Assembly: GCA_001724355.1 (NCBI GenBank)
Contig: MEEF01000008.1
Span: 1 to 64,000 of the forward strand
DNA: 64,000 nt
Origin: Mesorhizobium sp. SCN 65-20
GTDB lineage: Bacteria; Pseudomonadota; Alphaproteobacteria; Rhizobiales; Rhizobiaceae
Reading direction: 5' to 3'
Made by a program: the position numbers and the translations under genes. Below the pieces are notes generated by a model. That model ran no database searches and was not told the DNA's origin. It was given only the letters and a program-made list of their open reading frames with translations. Positions within the stretch are counted from its first letter, which is position 1. Every line of letters begins with the position of its first letter. Of the stretch, positions 51,600 through 61,266 are shown one piece after another.

Positions 51600-52226
51600 T
51601 CAGTTGGCGGCGAAGCAATAGAACAGCCCGTCGCCGCCCGTTCCCTTCAGGGCTTCCTGGCTGCAGCCACCTCGCGAGGCATGCGAGGAGTTCCAGGACT
51701 TGGCCGCCGCCGAATCGTCGAGACCCATGCGGTCGTGATGGCCCATCATCGCGGCTCCTTCGGCGCCGTCGAGCGTCCAGTCTCCACAGGTCTGCTCGGC
51801 GATTTTCGTGCCATCGGGCTTCGATCCGGTCAGGATGTCGTGCTTGTTGGGTTGATCGCCGCGCCCGTTGACGACATTGCCCTTTTCGTCCAGCGCCGTT
51901 TCCTTGTTGATGTTGTTGGCGTCGCTGTGCAGCGCAGTGAGGTCGTCGGCGATCTTCTGCCCCTTGGCGTTGTACCAGGGGCCGGCGCCGATGCGGTCCT
52001 TTGCGTCGACCGTGCTGGTGGACAGATAGGCATGCCAGGTCTTGCCGGTGACTCCCGCCGCCTCGGCGAGTTTCTGACATTGCGCGTCGGCGCCTTCGAG
52101 CCCGCCGAGATTGGCGCCTTTTCCAGGCCCGGCGCTGGTGATGAAGAAGCTCATGGTGTTGTCCTGCGCATATGCCGTGACGAGGCCGGCGCTCAGGACG
52201 GCAGACAGGACGAGAATGCGTTTCAT
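51600..52226 (-). CDS. Secreted lectin-like protein (DUF1554-like)
   Basis: A 208-residue exported protein. The signal peptide is MKRILVLSAVLSAGLVTAYA. The mature part opens with SFFITSAGPGKGANLGGLEGADAQCQKLAEAAG, a pattern shared with DUF1554 and endostatin-type lectin folds. Two later Cys pairs (QTCGDW, GGCSQ, FYCFAAN) probably form disulfides. GAGGAAG just before the ATG supports this start over a longer frame. Binding target and role unknown. Confidence 0.75.
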   Translation of the reverse strand: MKRILVLSAVLSAGLVTAYAQDNTMSFFITSAGPGKGANLGGLEGADAQCQKLAEAAGVTGKTWHAYLSTSTVDAKDRIGAGPWYNAKGQKIADDLTALHSDANNINKETALDEKGNVVNGRGDQPNKHDILTGSKPDGTKIAEQTCGDWTLDGAEGAAMMGHHDRMGLDDSAAAKSWNSSHASRGGCSQEALKGTGGDGLFYCFAAN

Positions 52227-52353
52227 CAATGCTTCCTCCCTAGATCCACGCTGAGGCGGAAAGGCTAGGGCTCGTAGCTGCGGACGGCCAATCACTCTTG
52301 CGTGTCGCGCAAGTAGTGATCAAACAAAGACATGAACAGCGTCGTGCGCCGGC

Positions 52354-54120
52354 TCACATCGGCCAGACCAGCATCAGCATCGGCACCGCGACGACAATTA
52401 CGAGCAGCGACAACGGCAGCCCAAGGCGCGGATAGTCGGAGAACTTGTAGCCGCCGGGACCCATGACCAGCGTGTTGCACTGGTGGCCGATGGGGGTGAG
52501 GAAGTCGCAGCCTGCGCCGATGGCGACTGCCATCAGGAAGGCCTCGGGCCTGTATCCGAGCGTGCTGGCGAAGCTCGCCGCGATCGGTGCCACCACCAGG
52601 ACCGTGGCTGCGTTGTTGAGGAACGGCGTGACGGCCATGGCGACGACCAGGATCAGGGTCAGCGCGCCGGCTGGTGGCAGAGCCGCGGCGAAATCGGCGA
52701 GCCAGGCGGAGATGACATCAGTCGCCCCCGTCCGCCGCAGCGAGTCGCTGACCGGGATCAGTGCCGCCAGCATGACGAGGATCGGGCCGTCGATCGCGCC
52801 GTACACCTCGCGCAGGGGGATAACCCGGAAGGCCACCATGGCGATGGCCGCGGTGAAGAAGGCGAAGGGAACCGGCAGGAGGCCGAAGGCGGTGGCGGCC
52901 ATGGCAGCCACCAGGATGGCGACCGGCACGATGCCGCGCCGCACGCTGCCGAGCAGGATCGGCCGTTCCGCCAGAGGCAGGCAGCCCAGTTCGCGCAGGA
53001 TGTCGGGCAGGGTCTGCGGATTGCCCTGCAGCACCACCACGTCGCCCATGCGCAGCGTTACGGCGCCGAGCCTCTCCTGGATGCGCTCGCCCTTGCGGCT
53101 GACCGCGAGCAGGTTGACGTTGAAGCGGTCGTAGAGCGAAAGCCGCCGGGCCGACGCGCCGATCAGGCTCGAATGCTCGCCGATGATGGCCTCGACCGCG
53201 GCCGCCGCATGCTTGCCGCCTGCGGTGTCCCGATCTCCGGTAACGCTGAGCTTGGCCTGGGCCACCATGCGGTCGAGCGCATCGGGGGCGCCCTCGATCA
53301 GCAGGATGTCGCCCGTCCGCAGCGTCACGTCCGGGAACGGCGTCACGTGCAAGGCGCGCGAGCGCAGGATCGAGGTCACCACGGCTCTTCCGCCGCCGAG
53401 CTTGACCAGGTCGGCCAGCGTCTTGCCGACGATGGTCGAGTCGCTGACGATCCGAGCCTCGGTGAGATAGTTGTCGATGTCGATCGCCTCGTGGATCGAC
53501 GCTGCGGCGCGCGTCCTTTCCGGCAGCAGCTTGTAGAACAGCACCAGGAAGACCACGCCGGCAACAGCCAGGCTGGCGCCGACCGGCGTGAAGTCGAACA
53601 TGCTGAAGGTTTCGCCTGTCATCTCCTGGCGCACACGCGAAACCACAATGTTGGGCGAGGTGCCGATCTGGGTCATCAGGCCGCCGAGCAGCGAGCCAAA
53701 GGCCATCGGCATCAGGAAGACCGACGGGGACGTGTTGGAGCGCCGGGCGAACTGGAAGGCGATCGGGATCATGATCGCCAGCGCCCCGATGTTCTTGACG
53801 AAGGCCGACAGCACGGTGACCAGGATGACGAGCAACGCGAGTTGCGCCCGGACGCTGGAGACGTCGGGGGCGAACCGCTGGATGGCGTATTCCATGATGC
53901 CCGACCGCGCCACGCCGGCGCTGACCAGCAGGGCTGAGCCCACGATGATCACGATGTCGTCGCTGAAGCCCGCGAACGCCGCGGTCGTAGGCACGACATT
54001 GAGCGCGACGGCAGCGACCAGCGCGCCGCAGGCGACGAGGTCATAGCGGAACCGGCCCCAGATGAACGCCGCCATCATCAGGACGATGATGGCCAGTGAC
54101 ATCAGCTGGTCGGTCGTCAT
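52354..54120 (-). CDS. SLC13-family permease with two RCK_C domains
   Basis: A 588-residue inner-membrane protein. Roughly eleven membrane segments in two halves flank a cytoplasmic region (about 205-375) with two TrkA-C-type folds (SDSTIVGKTLADLVKLGGGRAVV and RRLSLYDRFNVNLLAVSRKG). MFDFTPVGASLAVAGVVFLVLF and MAVAIGAGCDFLTPIGHQCNTLVMGPGGY match the DASS transporter motifs. Relatives carry dicarboxylates, sulfate or silicate; the solute is unknown. Confidence 0.88.
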   Translation of the reverse strand: MTTDQLMSLAIIVLMMAAFIWGRFRYDLVACGALVAAVALNVVPTTAAFAGFSDDIVIIVGSALLVSAGVARSGIMEYAIQRFAPDVSSVRAQLALLVILVTVLSAFVKNIGALAIMIPIAFQFARRSNTSPSVFLMPMAFGSLLGGLMTQIGTSPNIVVSRVRQEMTGETFSMFDFTPVGASLAVAGVVFLVLFYKLLPERTRAAASIHEAIDIDNYLTEARIVSDSTIVGKTLADLVKLGGGRAVVTSILRSRALHVTPFPDVTLRTGDILLIEGAPDALDRMVAQAKLSVTGDRDTAGGKHAAAAVEAIIGEHSSLIGASARRLSLYDRFNVNLLAVSRKGERIQERLGAVTLRMGDVVVLQGNPQTLPDILRELGCLPLAERPILLGSVRRGIVPVAILVAAMAATAFGLLPVPFAFFTAAIAMVAFRVIPLREVYGAIDGPILVMLAALIPVSDSLRRTGATDVISAWLADFAAALPPAGALTLILVVAMAVTPFLNNAATVLVVAPIAASFASTLGYRPEAFLMAVAIGAGCDFLTPIGHQCNTLVMGPGGYKFSDYPRLGLPLSLLVIVVAVPMLMLVWPM

Positions 54121-54200
54121 GCGGCGGATGTCCCCGGATGGCTCGGACGGCGGTCTTCAGGCGGCCGGCGACTGCCGGTGCAAGGCTGTAGCGCCGCTTC

Positions 54201-54947
54201 TCAGGCGGGCTTCTGGTAGGAAGCCCAGCGCTGCTCGCGGATCTGGTAGATCTCGCCGGTGCGGGTCAGCGCCGGATCGAGCATAGGGAGGATGTGGCTG
54301 GCCGTCTCCGACGGATGCGTGACCGTTTCCGGATTCTCACCCGGGACCGCCAGCGCGCGCATGGCGGTGCGACTCGTGCCGGGGTCGAAGATGTTGATGC
54401 GCAGCTTGAGGCTCTTGGTCTCGTCCGCCCAGGATCGCGCCAGCGCCTCGACGGCAGCCTTGGAAGCGGCGTAGGGCGCCCAGAAGGCGCGCGCTGAATG
54501 GGCGGAGCCGGAGCTTACGATTACTACGCGGCCGGCGTCGGACTTTCGCAGCAGCGGATCGACCGAGCGGATGACGCGCCAGGTCGCGGTTACGTTCACC
54601 GCCATGACCTTCTCGAAAACCTTGGCCTCGACATGGCCGATCGGCGCAATGACGCCGAGGATCGCGGCGTTGGCGACCAGGATGTCGAGCTTGCCCCAGC
54701 GTTCGTGGATGGCGCCGCCGAGCCGGTCGATGCCGGCCATGTCGGTGAGGTCGAGCGGCACCAGCGTGGCCTGGCCGCCGGCCGCCTTGATCTCGTCGTC
54801 GAGTTCTTCCAGGCCGCCTACCGTGCGAGCCACAGCAATCACGTGGGCGCCGGCGGCAGCAAGCTGCTTGGCGGTGTGGTAGCCGATGCCGCGCGAGGCG
54901 CCGGTGACGAGGGCGATGCGGCCGGAAAGGTCGGGAGTGCTGGTCAT
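54201..54947 (-). CDS. Short-chain dehydrogenase/reductase
   Basis: A 248-residue Rossmann oxidoreductase. The cofactor motif is TGASRGIGYHTAK, and NAAILG follows in place of NNAG. The catalytic set is S in VSSGSAHSARAFWAPYAASK with Y-x3-K. It resembles classical cP1-type enzymes. Substrate unknown. It follows the same strand as the SLC13 gene but is 80 bases upstream of it. Confidence 0.9.
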   Translation of the reverse strand: MTSTPDLSGRIALVTGASRGIGYHTAKQLAAAGAHVIAVARTVGGLEELDDEIKAAGGQATLVPLDLTDMAGIDRLGGAIHERWGKLDILVANAAILGVIAPIGHVEAKVFEKVMAVNVTATWRVIRSVDPLLRKSDAGRVVIVSSGSAHSARAFWAPYAASKAAVEALARSWADETKSLKLRINIFDPGTSRTAMRALAVPGENPETVTHPSETASHILPMLDPALTRTGEIYQIREQRWASYQKPA

Positions 54948-55136
54948 GCGGGCATCCAGTTCGGACTAGTCGATTGGCAGCCTGATAGGACGATTTTGCC
55001 TCAAACAAAACCCCGCAAGGCGGATTGGACTCCGACTCGGTGCCGCACCCCCGCGAAAAGTACACGGCCGGATGTCGGCTTTGGCCACTGTCAGGCGTCC
55101 TCGGGGGAGGAAACCATTGCCACAGGAGAAATACGC

Positions 55137-55559
55137 ATGGGCAGGACCGTTGCAATCCTCGTTGCCAGGCTGATCTTCGCCGGCGTCTTTGCCATGGCGG
55201 CCACGTTCAAGTTTGCCAGCATGGCCGACACCGCCGCCTACATTACCGCCGCCGGCTTTCCGTTTGCGATGCCGCTGGCGTGGCTGGCGGCGTTCTTCGA
55301 GGTCGGTCTGGTGCTGGCGTTCCTGACCGGCGCCTTCTTCTCGGAAGCCGCACTTCTTGCCGGAGCCTATGTGATCTTCCTGGCCTTCGCCTTCCACGGC
55401 CCGGCGCGCTGGCAGGGCAACCAGGCCGAATTCGGCTTCTTCGTCGACCACTTCACCTTCCTCGCGGGGCTGCTTTTCGCAGCGGTCCACGGACCAGGCG
55501 AACGGCTCGCTCTGAAGATGGGGTCGATATGGAAGGACGAAGCGGCTTCCGCGACCTGA
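55137..55559 (+). CDS. DoxX-family membrane protein
   Basis: A 140-residue protein with four hydrophobic helices starting MGRTVAILVARLIFAGVFAMAATFKF. The DoxX pattern is seen in ITAAGFPFAMPLAWLAAFFEVGLVLAFLTG. ACAGGAGAAATACGC gives a clear ribosome site. The family is linked to thiol-redox or quinone-related membrane complexes by annotation; no specific role can be read. Confidence 0.85.
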   Translation: MGRTVAILVARLIFAGVFAMAATFKFASMADTAAYITAAGFPFAMPLAWLAAFFEVGLVLAFLTGAFFSEAALLAGAYVIFLAFAFHGPARWQGNQAEFGFFVDHFTFLAGLLFAAVHGPGERLALKMGSIWKDEAASAT

Positions 55560-55570
55560 GGCGGAAGCCG
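55543..55570. terminator. Hairpin at the end of the DoxX gene
   Basis: CGGCTTCCGC (55543-55552) and GCGGAAGCCG (55561-55570) form a perfect ten-base stem with an eight-base loop that includes the DoxX stop codon. It lies 22 bases short of the stop of the convergent purF gene and may serve both. Confidence 0.5.
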
Positions 55571-55591
55571 TCGAAACGTGGGAGCGGAGCC

Positions 55592-57061
55592 TTACGCCCC
55601 GCCGGTGGCCAGGAGCGAAAGCGACCGCACGTTGTCGGCACCTTCATGGTCGAGCAGTCGGGTCGGATACTGGCCGGAGAAGCAGGCGTCGCAATATTGC
55701 GGCTGTTCATCGTTGCGGCTCGCCTCGCCGACGGCGCGGTAGAGACCGTCCATCGACAGGAAGCCGAGTGTATCGACGCGAATGAACTCGGCCATTTCCT
55801 CGACCGACATGCGCGACGCCAGAAGCTTCGACTTCTCGGGCGTGTCGACGCCGTAGAAGCAGGAGGAGCGGGTGGGTGGCGAGGCGATGCGCATGTGCAC
55901 TTCGCGGGCGCCGGCATCGCGCACCATCTGCACGATCTTCTGGCTGGTGGTGCCGCGGACGATCGAATCGTCGACCAGCACCACGCGCTTGCCCTCGATC
56001 ATGCGGCGGTTGGCGTTGTGCTTGAGCTTGACGCCCATGTGGCGGATGGAATCGCCCGGCGAGATGAAGGTGCGGCCGACATAGTGGTTGCGGATGATGC
56101 CGAGTTCGAACGGCAGGCCGGCCTCCTGGCTGTAGCCGATCGCAGCCGGCGTGCCCGAATCCGGCACCGGCACGACGATGTCGGCATCGACGGGGCTTTC
56201 GCGGGCGAGCTCGGCGCCGATGCGCTTGCGCACATCATAGACGTTGCGGCCCTCGACCGAGGAATCCGGGCGCGCGAAATAGACGTATTCGAAGATGCAG
56301 AAGCGGGGTTTCTGCGGCTCGAACGGGAAATGGCTCTCGACGCCCTTGGAGGTGATGACCACCATCTCGCCCGGCTTGATGTCGCGCACGAAGCGCGCGC
56401 CGATGATGTCGAGCGCACAGGTTTCCGATGCGAGGATCCACGCACCGTCGAGATCGCCAAGCACCAGCGGGCGAATGCCGAGCGGATCGCGGCAACCGAT
56501 CATCTTCTTGGACGACAGCGCGACCAGCGAGAACGCGCCTTCCACCTGACGGACGGCGTCGATGAAGCGCGCGTTGAGATCACGCTCCTTGCTCACCGCA
56601 ACGAGGTGCAGGAGCGTCTCGGTGTCGGAAGTCGATGAAAAAATCGCGCCCTGTTTCTGCAAGGCGCGCTGGACGGTCATGGCGTTGGTGAGGTTGCCGT
56701 TGTGGGCGACGGCAAAGCCGCCATCGGCGAGCTCGGCGAAGAAGGGCTGCACGTTGCGCATGCCCGCGCCGCCGGTGGTGGCGTAGCGGGTATGGCCGAT
56801 GGCGCGGTTGCCCTTGAGCCGGTCGATGACCGATTGCTTTGTGAAGGTGTCGCCGATCAGGCCGATATGGCGCTCGACGTGGAACTGGGTGCCGTCATAG
56901 CTGACGATGCCGGCAGCCTCCTGGCCGCGATGCTGCAGCGCGTGCAGCCCCAGCGTCACGATAGCAGCGGCATCCTGCCGGCCGAATATGCCGAACACGC
57001 CACATTCGTCGTGGAAATGATCGTCTGCTTCCGCTGAAAGGGCGGTCGATGCGTCTGCCAT
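55592..57061 (-). CDS. purF: Amidophosphoribosyltransferase
   Basis: A 489-residue enzyme that commits PRPP to purine synthesis using glutamine. A 19-residue propeptide precedes the nucleophile C20 in HFHDECGVFGIFG. The N-terminal glutaminase has GHTRYATTGG. The C-terminal phosphoribosyltransferase loop is KRVVLVDDSIVRGTTSQKIV. Cysteines near the C-terminus (SSCFYG and YCDACFSGQYP) suggest the iron-sulfur type. It lies downstream of cvpA on the same strand. Confidence 0.95.
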   Translation of the reverse strand: MADASTALSAEADDHFHDECGVFGIFGRQDAAAIVTLGLHALQHRGQEAAGIVSYDGTQFHVERHIGLIGDTFTKQSVIDRLKGNRAIGHTRYATTGGAGMRNVQPFFAELADGGFAVAHNGNLTNAMTVQRALQKQGAIFSSTSDTETLLHLVAVSKERDLNARFIDAVRQVEGAFSLVALSSKKMIGCRDPLGIRPLVLGDLDGAWILASETCALDIIGARFVRDIKPGEMVVITSKGVESHFPFEPQKPRFCIFEYVYFARPDSSVEGRNVYDVRKRIGAELARESPVDADIVVPVPDSGTPAAIGYSQEAGLPFELGIIRNHYVGRTFISPGDSIRHMGVKLKHNANRRMIEGKRVVLVDDSIVRGTTSQKIVQMVRDAGAREVHMRIASPPTRSSCFYGVDTPEKSKLLASRMSVEEMAEFIRVDTLGFLSMDGLYRAVGEASRNDEQPQYCDACFSGQYPTRLLDHEGADNVRSLSLLATGGA

Positions 57062-57146
57062 GGGGCGAGGCCTCTCGTCGCAAAAACGCTATATAGTGCC
57101 TGGACGCCGGAAGGGCAACGCAGCTTGCGCGCCCTCCGAGCGATCG

Positions 57147-57773
57147 TCAGTTGTTGGTTGGCGCCGGCTCGGCCGGAGCGTCCGCTTCGCCCTCGGCGGG
57201 TGCTTCCGCACCGCCTTCGGCCGGCGGCGTGGCAGTGCCTGCGTCCTGGCCCTGCGGGTTGATCCGCTTGAGGATCGAGTTCTCGGGATCCTCCGGCAGG
57301 AGGTTTTCCAGCGAGGTGCCGATGCTCTCGAGCAGCGGGCGGGACTTGGCCTCGGCGACCCACGCCGGCGACTTCTCGCCAACCAGCCAGTTGAAGAACA
57401 GCAGGCCGACGGCAACCACGAGGATGCCGCGGGCGGCGCCGTAGAGGAAGCCGAGCGTGCGGTCGAGCGCGCCGATACGGCTGTCGATGATGAAATCGGC
57501 GATCTTCATCGTGATGATGGTGACCACGATCAGCGCGACGATGAAGACGATGCCGGCGGCTGCCGCCATGGCGATCTTCTCGTTGTCGATATAGGGCTGA
57601 ACGTAGGGAACGACCGGCTTGTAGAACAGGAACGCGGCGATCGCGGCCGCGGCCCAGGAGGCGATGGACAGAACCTCGCGCGAGAATCCGCGCACCATGG
57701 CGAGCATCGCCGAAACCAGTGTGAAGCCGACAAGAATTCCGTCGAGCAGCGTAATCGGCATCGTGTCACTCAC
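57147..57773 (-). CDS. cvpA: CvpA-family membrane protein
   Basis: A 208-residue inner-membrane protein with four helices. The signature FTLVSAMLAMVRGFSREVLSIASW is near the N-terminus, and FIIDSRIGALDRTLGFLYGAARGIL is the second conserved block. The C-terminal 60 residues are an Ala/Pro/Glu-rich tail. In E. coli cvpA was found through colicin V production and also lies near purF; it is now linked to envelope stress tolerance. Here it directly precedes purF. Confidence 0.9.
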   Translation of the reverse strand: MSDTMPITLLDGILVGFTLVSAMLAMVRGFSREVLSIASWAAAAIAAFLFYKPVVPYVQPYIDNEKIAMAAAAGIVFIVALIVVTIITMKIADFIIDSRIGALDRTLGFLYGAARGILVVAVGLLFFNWLVGEKSPAWVAEAKSRPLLESIGTSLENLLPEDPENSILKRINPQGQDAGTATPPAEGGAEAPAEGEADAPAEPAPTNN

Positions 57774-57786
57774 TCCCTGACGGCTG

Positions 57787-59190
57787 TCAGTCCGTCTCTT
57801 CCGCGCGGCTTCGCTTTGAGCCGGCTATCCGTGCCACCAGATCCGAAAGCTCGGTCGGCTGGAACGTGACGGCACCTGACCCGCCTGCGATGTCCCCACT
57901 GCCGGAGGGCAGAACGGCCCTTCCGAACCCCAACTTTTCGGCCTCTTTAAGGCGCTGTTGCGCGTGTGCAACCGGCCTCACGGCGCCTGAAAGGCTGATT
58001 TCGCCGAAATAGACGCAATCCGCAGGCAGAGCAATACCGGTGAGCGACGAAACCAGTGCGGAAGCCACCGCGAGATCCGCAGCTGGCTCCGAGATGCGGT
58101 AGCCGCCGGCGACGTTTAGATAGACGTCGTGCTGGCCGAATCGGACCCCGCAATGGGCCTCGAGCACGGCGAGCACCATGGAAAGCCGCGGCGAATCCCA
58201 GCCGACGACGGCGCGGCGCGGCGTGCCGAGCGTGGAGGGCGCCACCAGCGCCTGGATCTCGACCAGCACGGGGCGGGTGCCTTCGATCGCGGCGAAGACT
58301 GCCGCACCGGGCGCCTTGGCGTGGCGTTCGCCGAGGAACAATTCGGACGGATTTGCGACCTCGCGCAGGCCCTTGTCGGACATCTCGAAGACGCCGATCT
58401 CGTCGGTCGGGCCGAATCGGTTCTTCACCGTGCGCAGGATGCGGTAGTGATGGCCGCCTTCGCCCTCGAAATAGAGCACGCCGTCAACCATGTGCTCGAC
58501 CACGCGCGGGCCGGCGATCTGGCCTTCCTTGGTGACGTGGCCAACCAGCACCACGGCTGCACCCGTCGACTTGGCGTAGCGGATCATCGCCTGGGCCGAG
58601 GCGCGCACCTGGGTGACAGTGCCGGGTGCGGAATCGGCGATATCAGTCCACAGTGTCTGGATGGAATCGATGATCACCAGGTCCGGCCGCTTGCCGTCGG
58701 CGATCGTGGCGATGATGTCCTCGACATTGGTCTCGGCAGCGAGTTCCACCGGCGCCGAAGCTGCACCCAGCCGCTGCGCGCGCAGCCTGATCTGAGCGAC
58801 GGCTTCTTCGCCCGAAACGTAGACGATGCGGTGGCCTTGCCGGGCGAGCGCCGCAGCCGCCTGGGTGAGCAGGGTCGACTTGCCGATGCCGGGGTCGCCG
58901 CCGACCAGAAGCGCGGAACCGCGGACGAATCCGCCTCCGGTGGCGCGGTCGAGTTCGCCGATGCCAGAGATGATGCGCGGCGCGTCCTCGATGTCGCCGT
59001 CGAGCGAGGTCAGCGTGACGGGACGGCCCTTGCGCACGCTCTTGAGCGAAGCCGGGCCGCTGCCGATGCCGCCGGCCGTGCCTTCCTCGACGAGCGTGTT
59101 CCACTCGCCGCAGGAATCGCATTTGCCGGCCCAGCGCTGATGCGCTGCGCCGCAATTCTGGCACACGAACTGGGTGCGGGTCTTGGCCAT
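57787..59190 (-). CDS. radA: DNA repair protein RadA
   Basis: A 467-residue RecA-like ATPase that drives branch migration in recombination. The N-terminal zinc finger has C10, C13, C24 and C27. Walker A is GGDPGIGKST (97-106), and KNRFG in VKNRFGPTDEIGVFEM is the RadA-specific motif. The C-terminal Lon-type domain begins around DVYLNVAGGYRISEPAADLA. The start MAKTRTQFVCQNC (59190) is fixed by the zinc finger. dnaB ends seven bases upstream. Confidence 0.95.
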   Translation of the reverse strand: MAKTRTQFVCQNCGAAHQRWAGKCDSCGEWNTLVEEGTAGGIGSGPASLKSVRKGRPVTLTSLDGDIEDAPRIISGIGELDRATGGGFVRGSALLVGGDPGIGKSTLLTQAAAALARQGHRIVYVSGEEAVAQIRLRAQRLGAASAPVELAAETNVEDIIATIADGKRPDLVIIDSIQTLWTDIADSAPGTVTQVRASAQAMIRYAKSTGAAVVLVGHVTKEGQIAGPRVVEHMVDGVLYFEGEGGHHYRILRTVKNRFGPTDEIGVFEMSDKGLREVANPSELFLGERHAKAPGAAVFAAIEGTRPVLVEIQALVAPSTLGTPRRAVVGWDSPRLSMVLAVLEAHCGVRFGQHDVYLNVAGGYRISEPAADLAVASALVSSLTGIALPADCVYFGEISLSGAVRPVAHAQQRLKEAEKLGFGRAVLPSGSGDIAGGSGAVTFQPTELSDLVARIAGSKRSRAEETD

Positions 59191-59197
59191 GAAGGGA

Positions 59198-60694
59198 TTA
59201 CTCTTCGCCGAACCTGTCCGGCAGGTGATGCTCGGGCGCGAGGTCGAAGAAGCGGGTGAATTCGCCCTGGAAGCCAAGGCTGACGGTGCCGGTGGGGCCG
59301 TGACGCTGCTTGGCGATGATCACCTCTGCCTTGCCGCGCACTTCGTTCATGTTGGCTTCCCATTGCAGGTACTCGTCGGTGCCGAGCTTCGGCTCCTTGT
59401 TCTTGAGGTAATATTCCTCACGGTACACGAAAATCACCACGTCGGCGTCCTGCTCGATCGAGCCCGATTCACGAAGGTCGGAGAGCTGCGGGCGCTTGTC
59501 GTCGCGGTTTTCGACCTGACGCGACAGCTGCGACAGCGCGATGATCGGGACGTTGAGTTCCTTGGCCAGCGCCTTCAAGCCGGTGGTGATTTCGGTGATT
59601 TCCTGGACGCGGTTCTGCGACGACTTGGCCGACGAGCCCTGCATCAGCTGAATATAGTCGATGATGATGAGGTCGAGGCCGCGCTGGCGCTTGAGGCGGC
59701 GGGCACGCGCCGCGAGCTGGGCGATGGAGATACCACCGGTCGAGTCGATGAACAGCGGGATCTTCTGCAGCGTCTGGGTGCAGCCCACGAGCTTCTCGAA
59801 GTCCGACTCGGTGAGATCGCCGCGGCGGATCTTCGACGACGGCACCTCGGCCTGCTCGGAAATGATACGGGTGGCCAGCTGCTCGGACGACATTTCGAGC
59901 GAGAAGAAGCCGACGACGCCGCCGTTTTCGGCCTTGAACGAGCCGTCCGCCTGCTGCGCCGGCACATAGGCATGGGCGACGTTGAAGGCGATGTTGGTGA
60001 CGAGCGAGGTCTTGCCCATGCCGGGACGGCCGGCGAGCACGATCAAGTCGGATGACTGCAGGCCACCCATGCGGGCGTCGAGATCCTGCATGCCTGTGGA
60101 TGTTCCCGACAGGTGTCCGTCGCGCATGTAGGCGGCGCTTGCCATGTCGATTGCGGTCTTGACCGCGTCGGAGAAGCTCTCGAAACCGCCGTCGTAGCGG
60201 CCGGTTTCGGCGAGTTCGAACAGGCGCCGCTCGGCGTCCTCGATCTGCTCGGCCGGCGACATGTCGACGGGTGCGTCATAGGCGACGTTGACCATGTCCT
60301 CGCCGACGGTGATCAGCGCGCGACGGGTGGCGAGGTCGTAGATGGCGCGGCCGTAATCGGAGGCGTTGATGACGGTGACGGCCTCGGCCGCGAGGCGGGC
60401 GAGATAGTGGGCGACGGTCATGTCGCCGACCTTCTCCTCGGCCGGCAGGAAGGTCTTGATGGTGACCGGGTTCGCCATCTTGCCCATGCGGATCAGCTCG
60501 GACGAAACCTCGAAGATCTTGCGGTGCAGCGGCTCGTAGAAGTGGGTGGACTTGAGAAAGTCCGAGACGCGGTAGAAGGCGTCGTTGTTGACGAGGATAG
60601 CGCCCAGCAACGCCTGCTCGGCCTCGATGTTGTTCGGGGCTTCCCGGTAGAGCGGGGTTTCCGCCACTTCGAATTTGCGCGCTGCCTCGGCCAA
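59198..60694 (-). CDS. dnaB: Replicative DNA helicase DnaB
   Basis: A 498-residue hexameric helicase. The N-terminal collar domain starts near PLYREAPNNIEAEQALLGAILVN. Walker A is GRPGMGKTSL, Walker B is LDLIIIDYIQLM, and SQLSRQVENRDDKRPQLSDLRESG is the family sequence near the arginine finger. No intein is present. It leads the radA-cvpA-purF series on the minus strand. Confidence 0.96.
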   Translation of the reverse strand: MAEAARKFEVAETPLYREAPNNIEAEQALLGAILVNNDAFYRVSDFLKSTHFYEPLHRKIFEVSSELIRMGKMANPVTIKTFLPAEEKVGDMTVAHYLARLAAEAVTVINASDYGRAIYDLATRRALITVGEDMVNVAYDAPVDMSPAEQIEDAERRLFELAETGRYDGGFESFSDAVKTAIDMASAAYMRDGHLSGTSTGMQDLDARMGGLQSSDLIVLAGRPGMGKTSLVTNIAFNVAHAYVPAQQADGSFKAENGGVVGFFSLEMSSEQLATRIISEQAEVPSSKIRRGDLTESDFEKLVGCTQTLQKIPLFIDSTGGISIAQLAARARRLKRQRGLDLIIIDYIQLMQGSSAKSSQNRVQEITEITTGLKALAKELNVPIIALSQLSRQVENRDDKRPQLSDLRESGSIEQDADVVIFVYREEYYLKNKEPKLGTDEYLQWEANMNEVRGKAEVIIAKQRHGPTGTVSLGFQGEFTRFFDLAPEHHLPDRFGEE

Positions 60695-60883
60695 TGGTTT
60701 CCCCGATTCTGAACCCGAACGTCTTTACTAACAGAAGGGCGCTGTCTGGCGGTTGGGTCTATTTCGATGCTGCCCACGATTCACACTCGTCCACAGGCAT
60801 GCACCGGACGTTCCGGATTTCGGTTGACGCGAATCGCAGGGAGTCTAGCGCCCGGGAAAGGAACAAAACAGGAATATTTTCTG

Positions 60884-61207
60884 TTATGCACCGCGCGGCG
60901 CGAGCAGGATGACCGATGCCCCGAAAATGCAGATGGCCGCGCCGACCAGGTCCCAGCGGTCGGGCCGGACACCTTCGGCGAGCCATAGCCATCCCAGCGA
61001 GGCGGCGATGTAGATGCCGCCATAGGCCGCATAGGCTCGGCCGGCTGCGTCCGATTCGACGAGGGCGAGAAGCCAGGCGAAGGCGATGAGCGAAGCGAGG
61101 CCCGGAACGAGCCAGAGTGGCGATTTGTCGAGCCGCCACCAAGCCCAGAAGGCAAAGCACCCGGCGATCTCGGCGAGTGCCGCGGCAATGTAGATGGGAT
61201 AGGTCAT
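60884..61207 (-). CDS. YnfA/UPF0060-family membrane protein
   Basis: A 107-residue inner-membrane protein with four helices, the standard length. The family pattern is [14 protein letters not shown] near residue 13 and [24 protein letters not shown] later. It resembles SMR-type small multidrug exporters. The start [16 protein letters not shown] (61207) is preferred to a long frame running further right. Substrate unknown. Confidence 0.9.
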   Translation of the reverse strand: MTYPIYIAAALAEIAGCFAFWAWWRLDKSPLWLVPGLASLIAFAWLLALVESDAAGRAYAAYGGIYIAASLGWLWLAEGVRPDRWDLVGAAICIFGASVILLAPRGA

Positions 61208-61266
61208 GGGCTGCTCCGGAAGTCGGGCCCATTTCCTATGAGAGAGGCCGAAGGCGCAAGTGGCGG

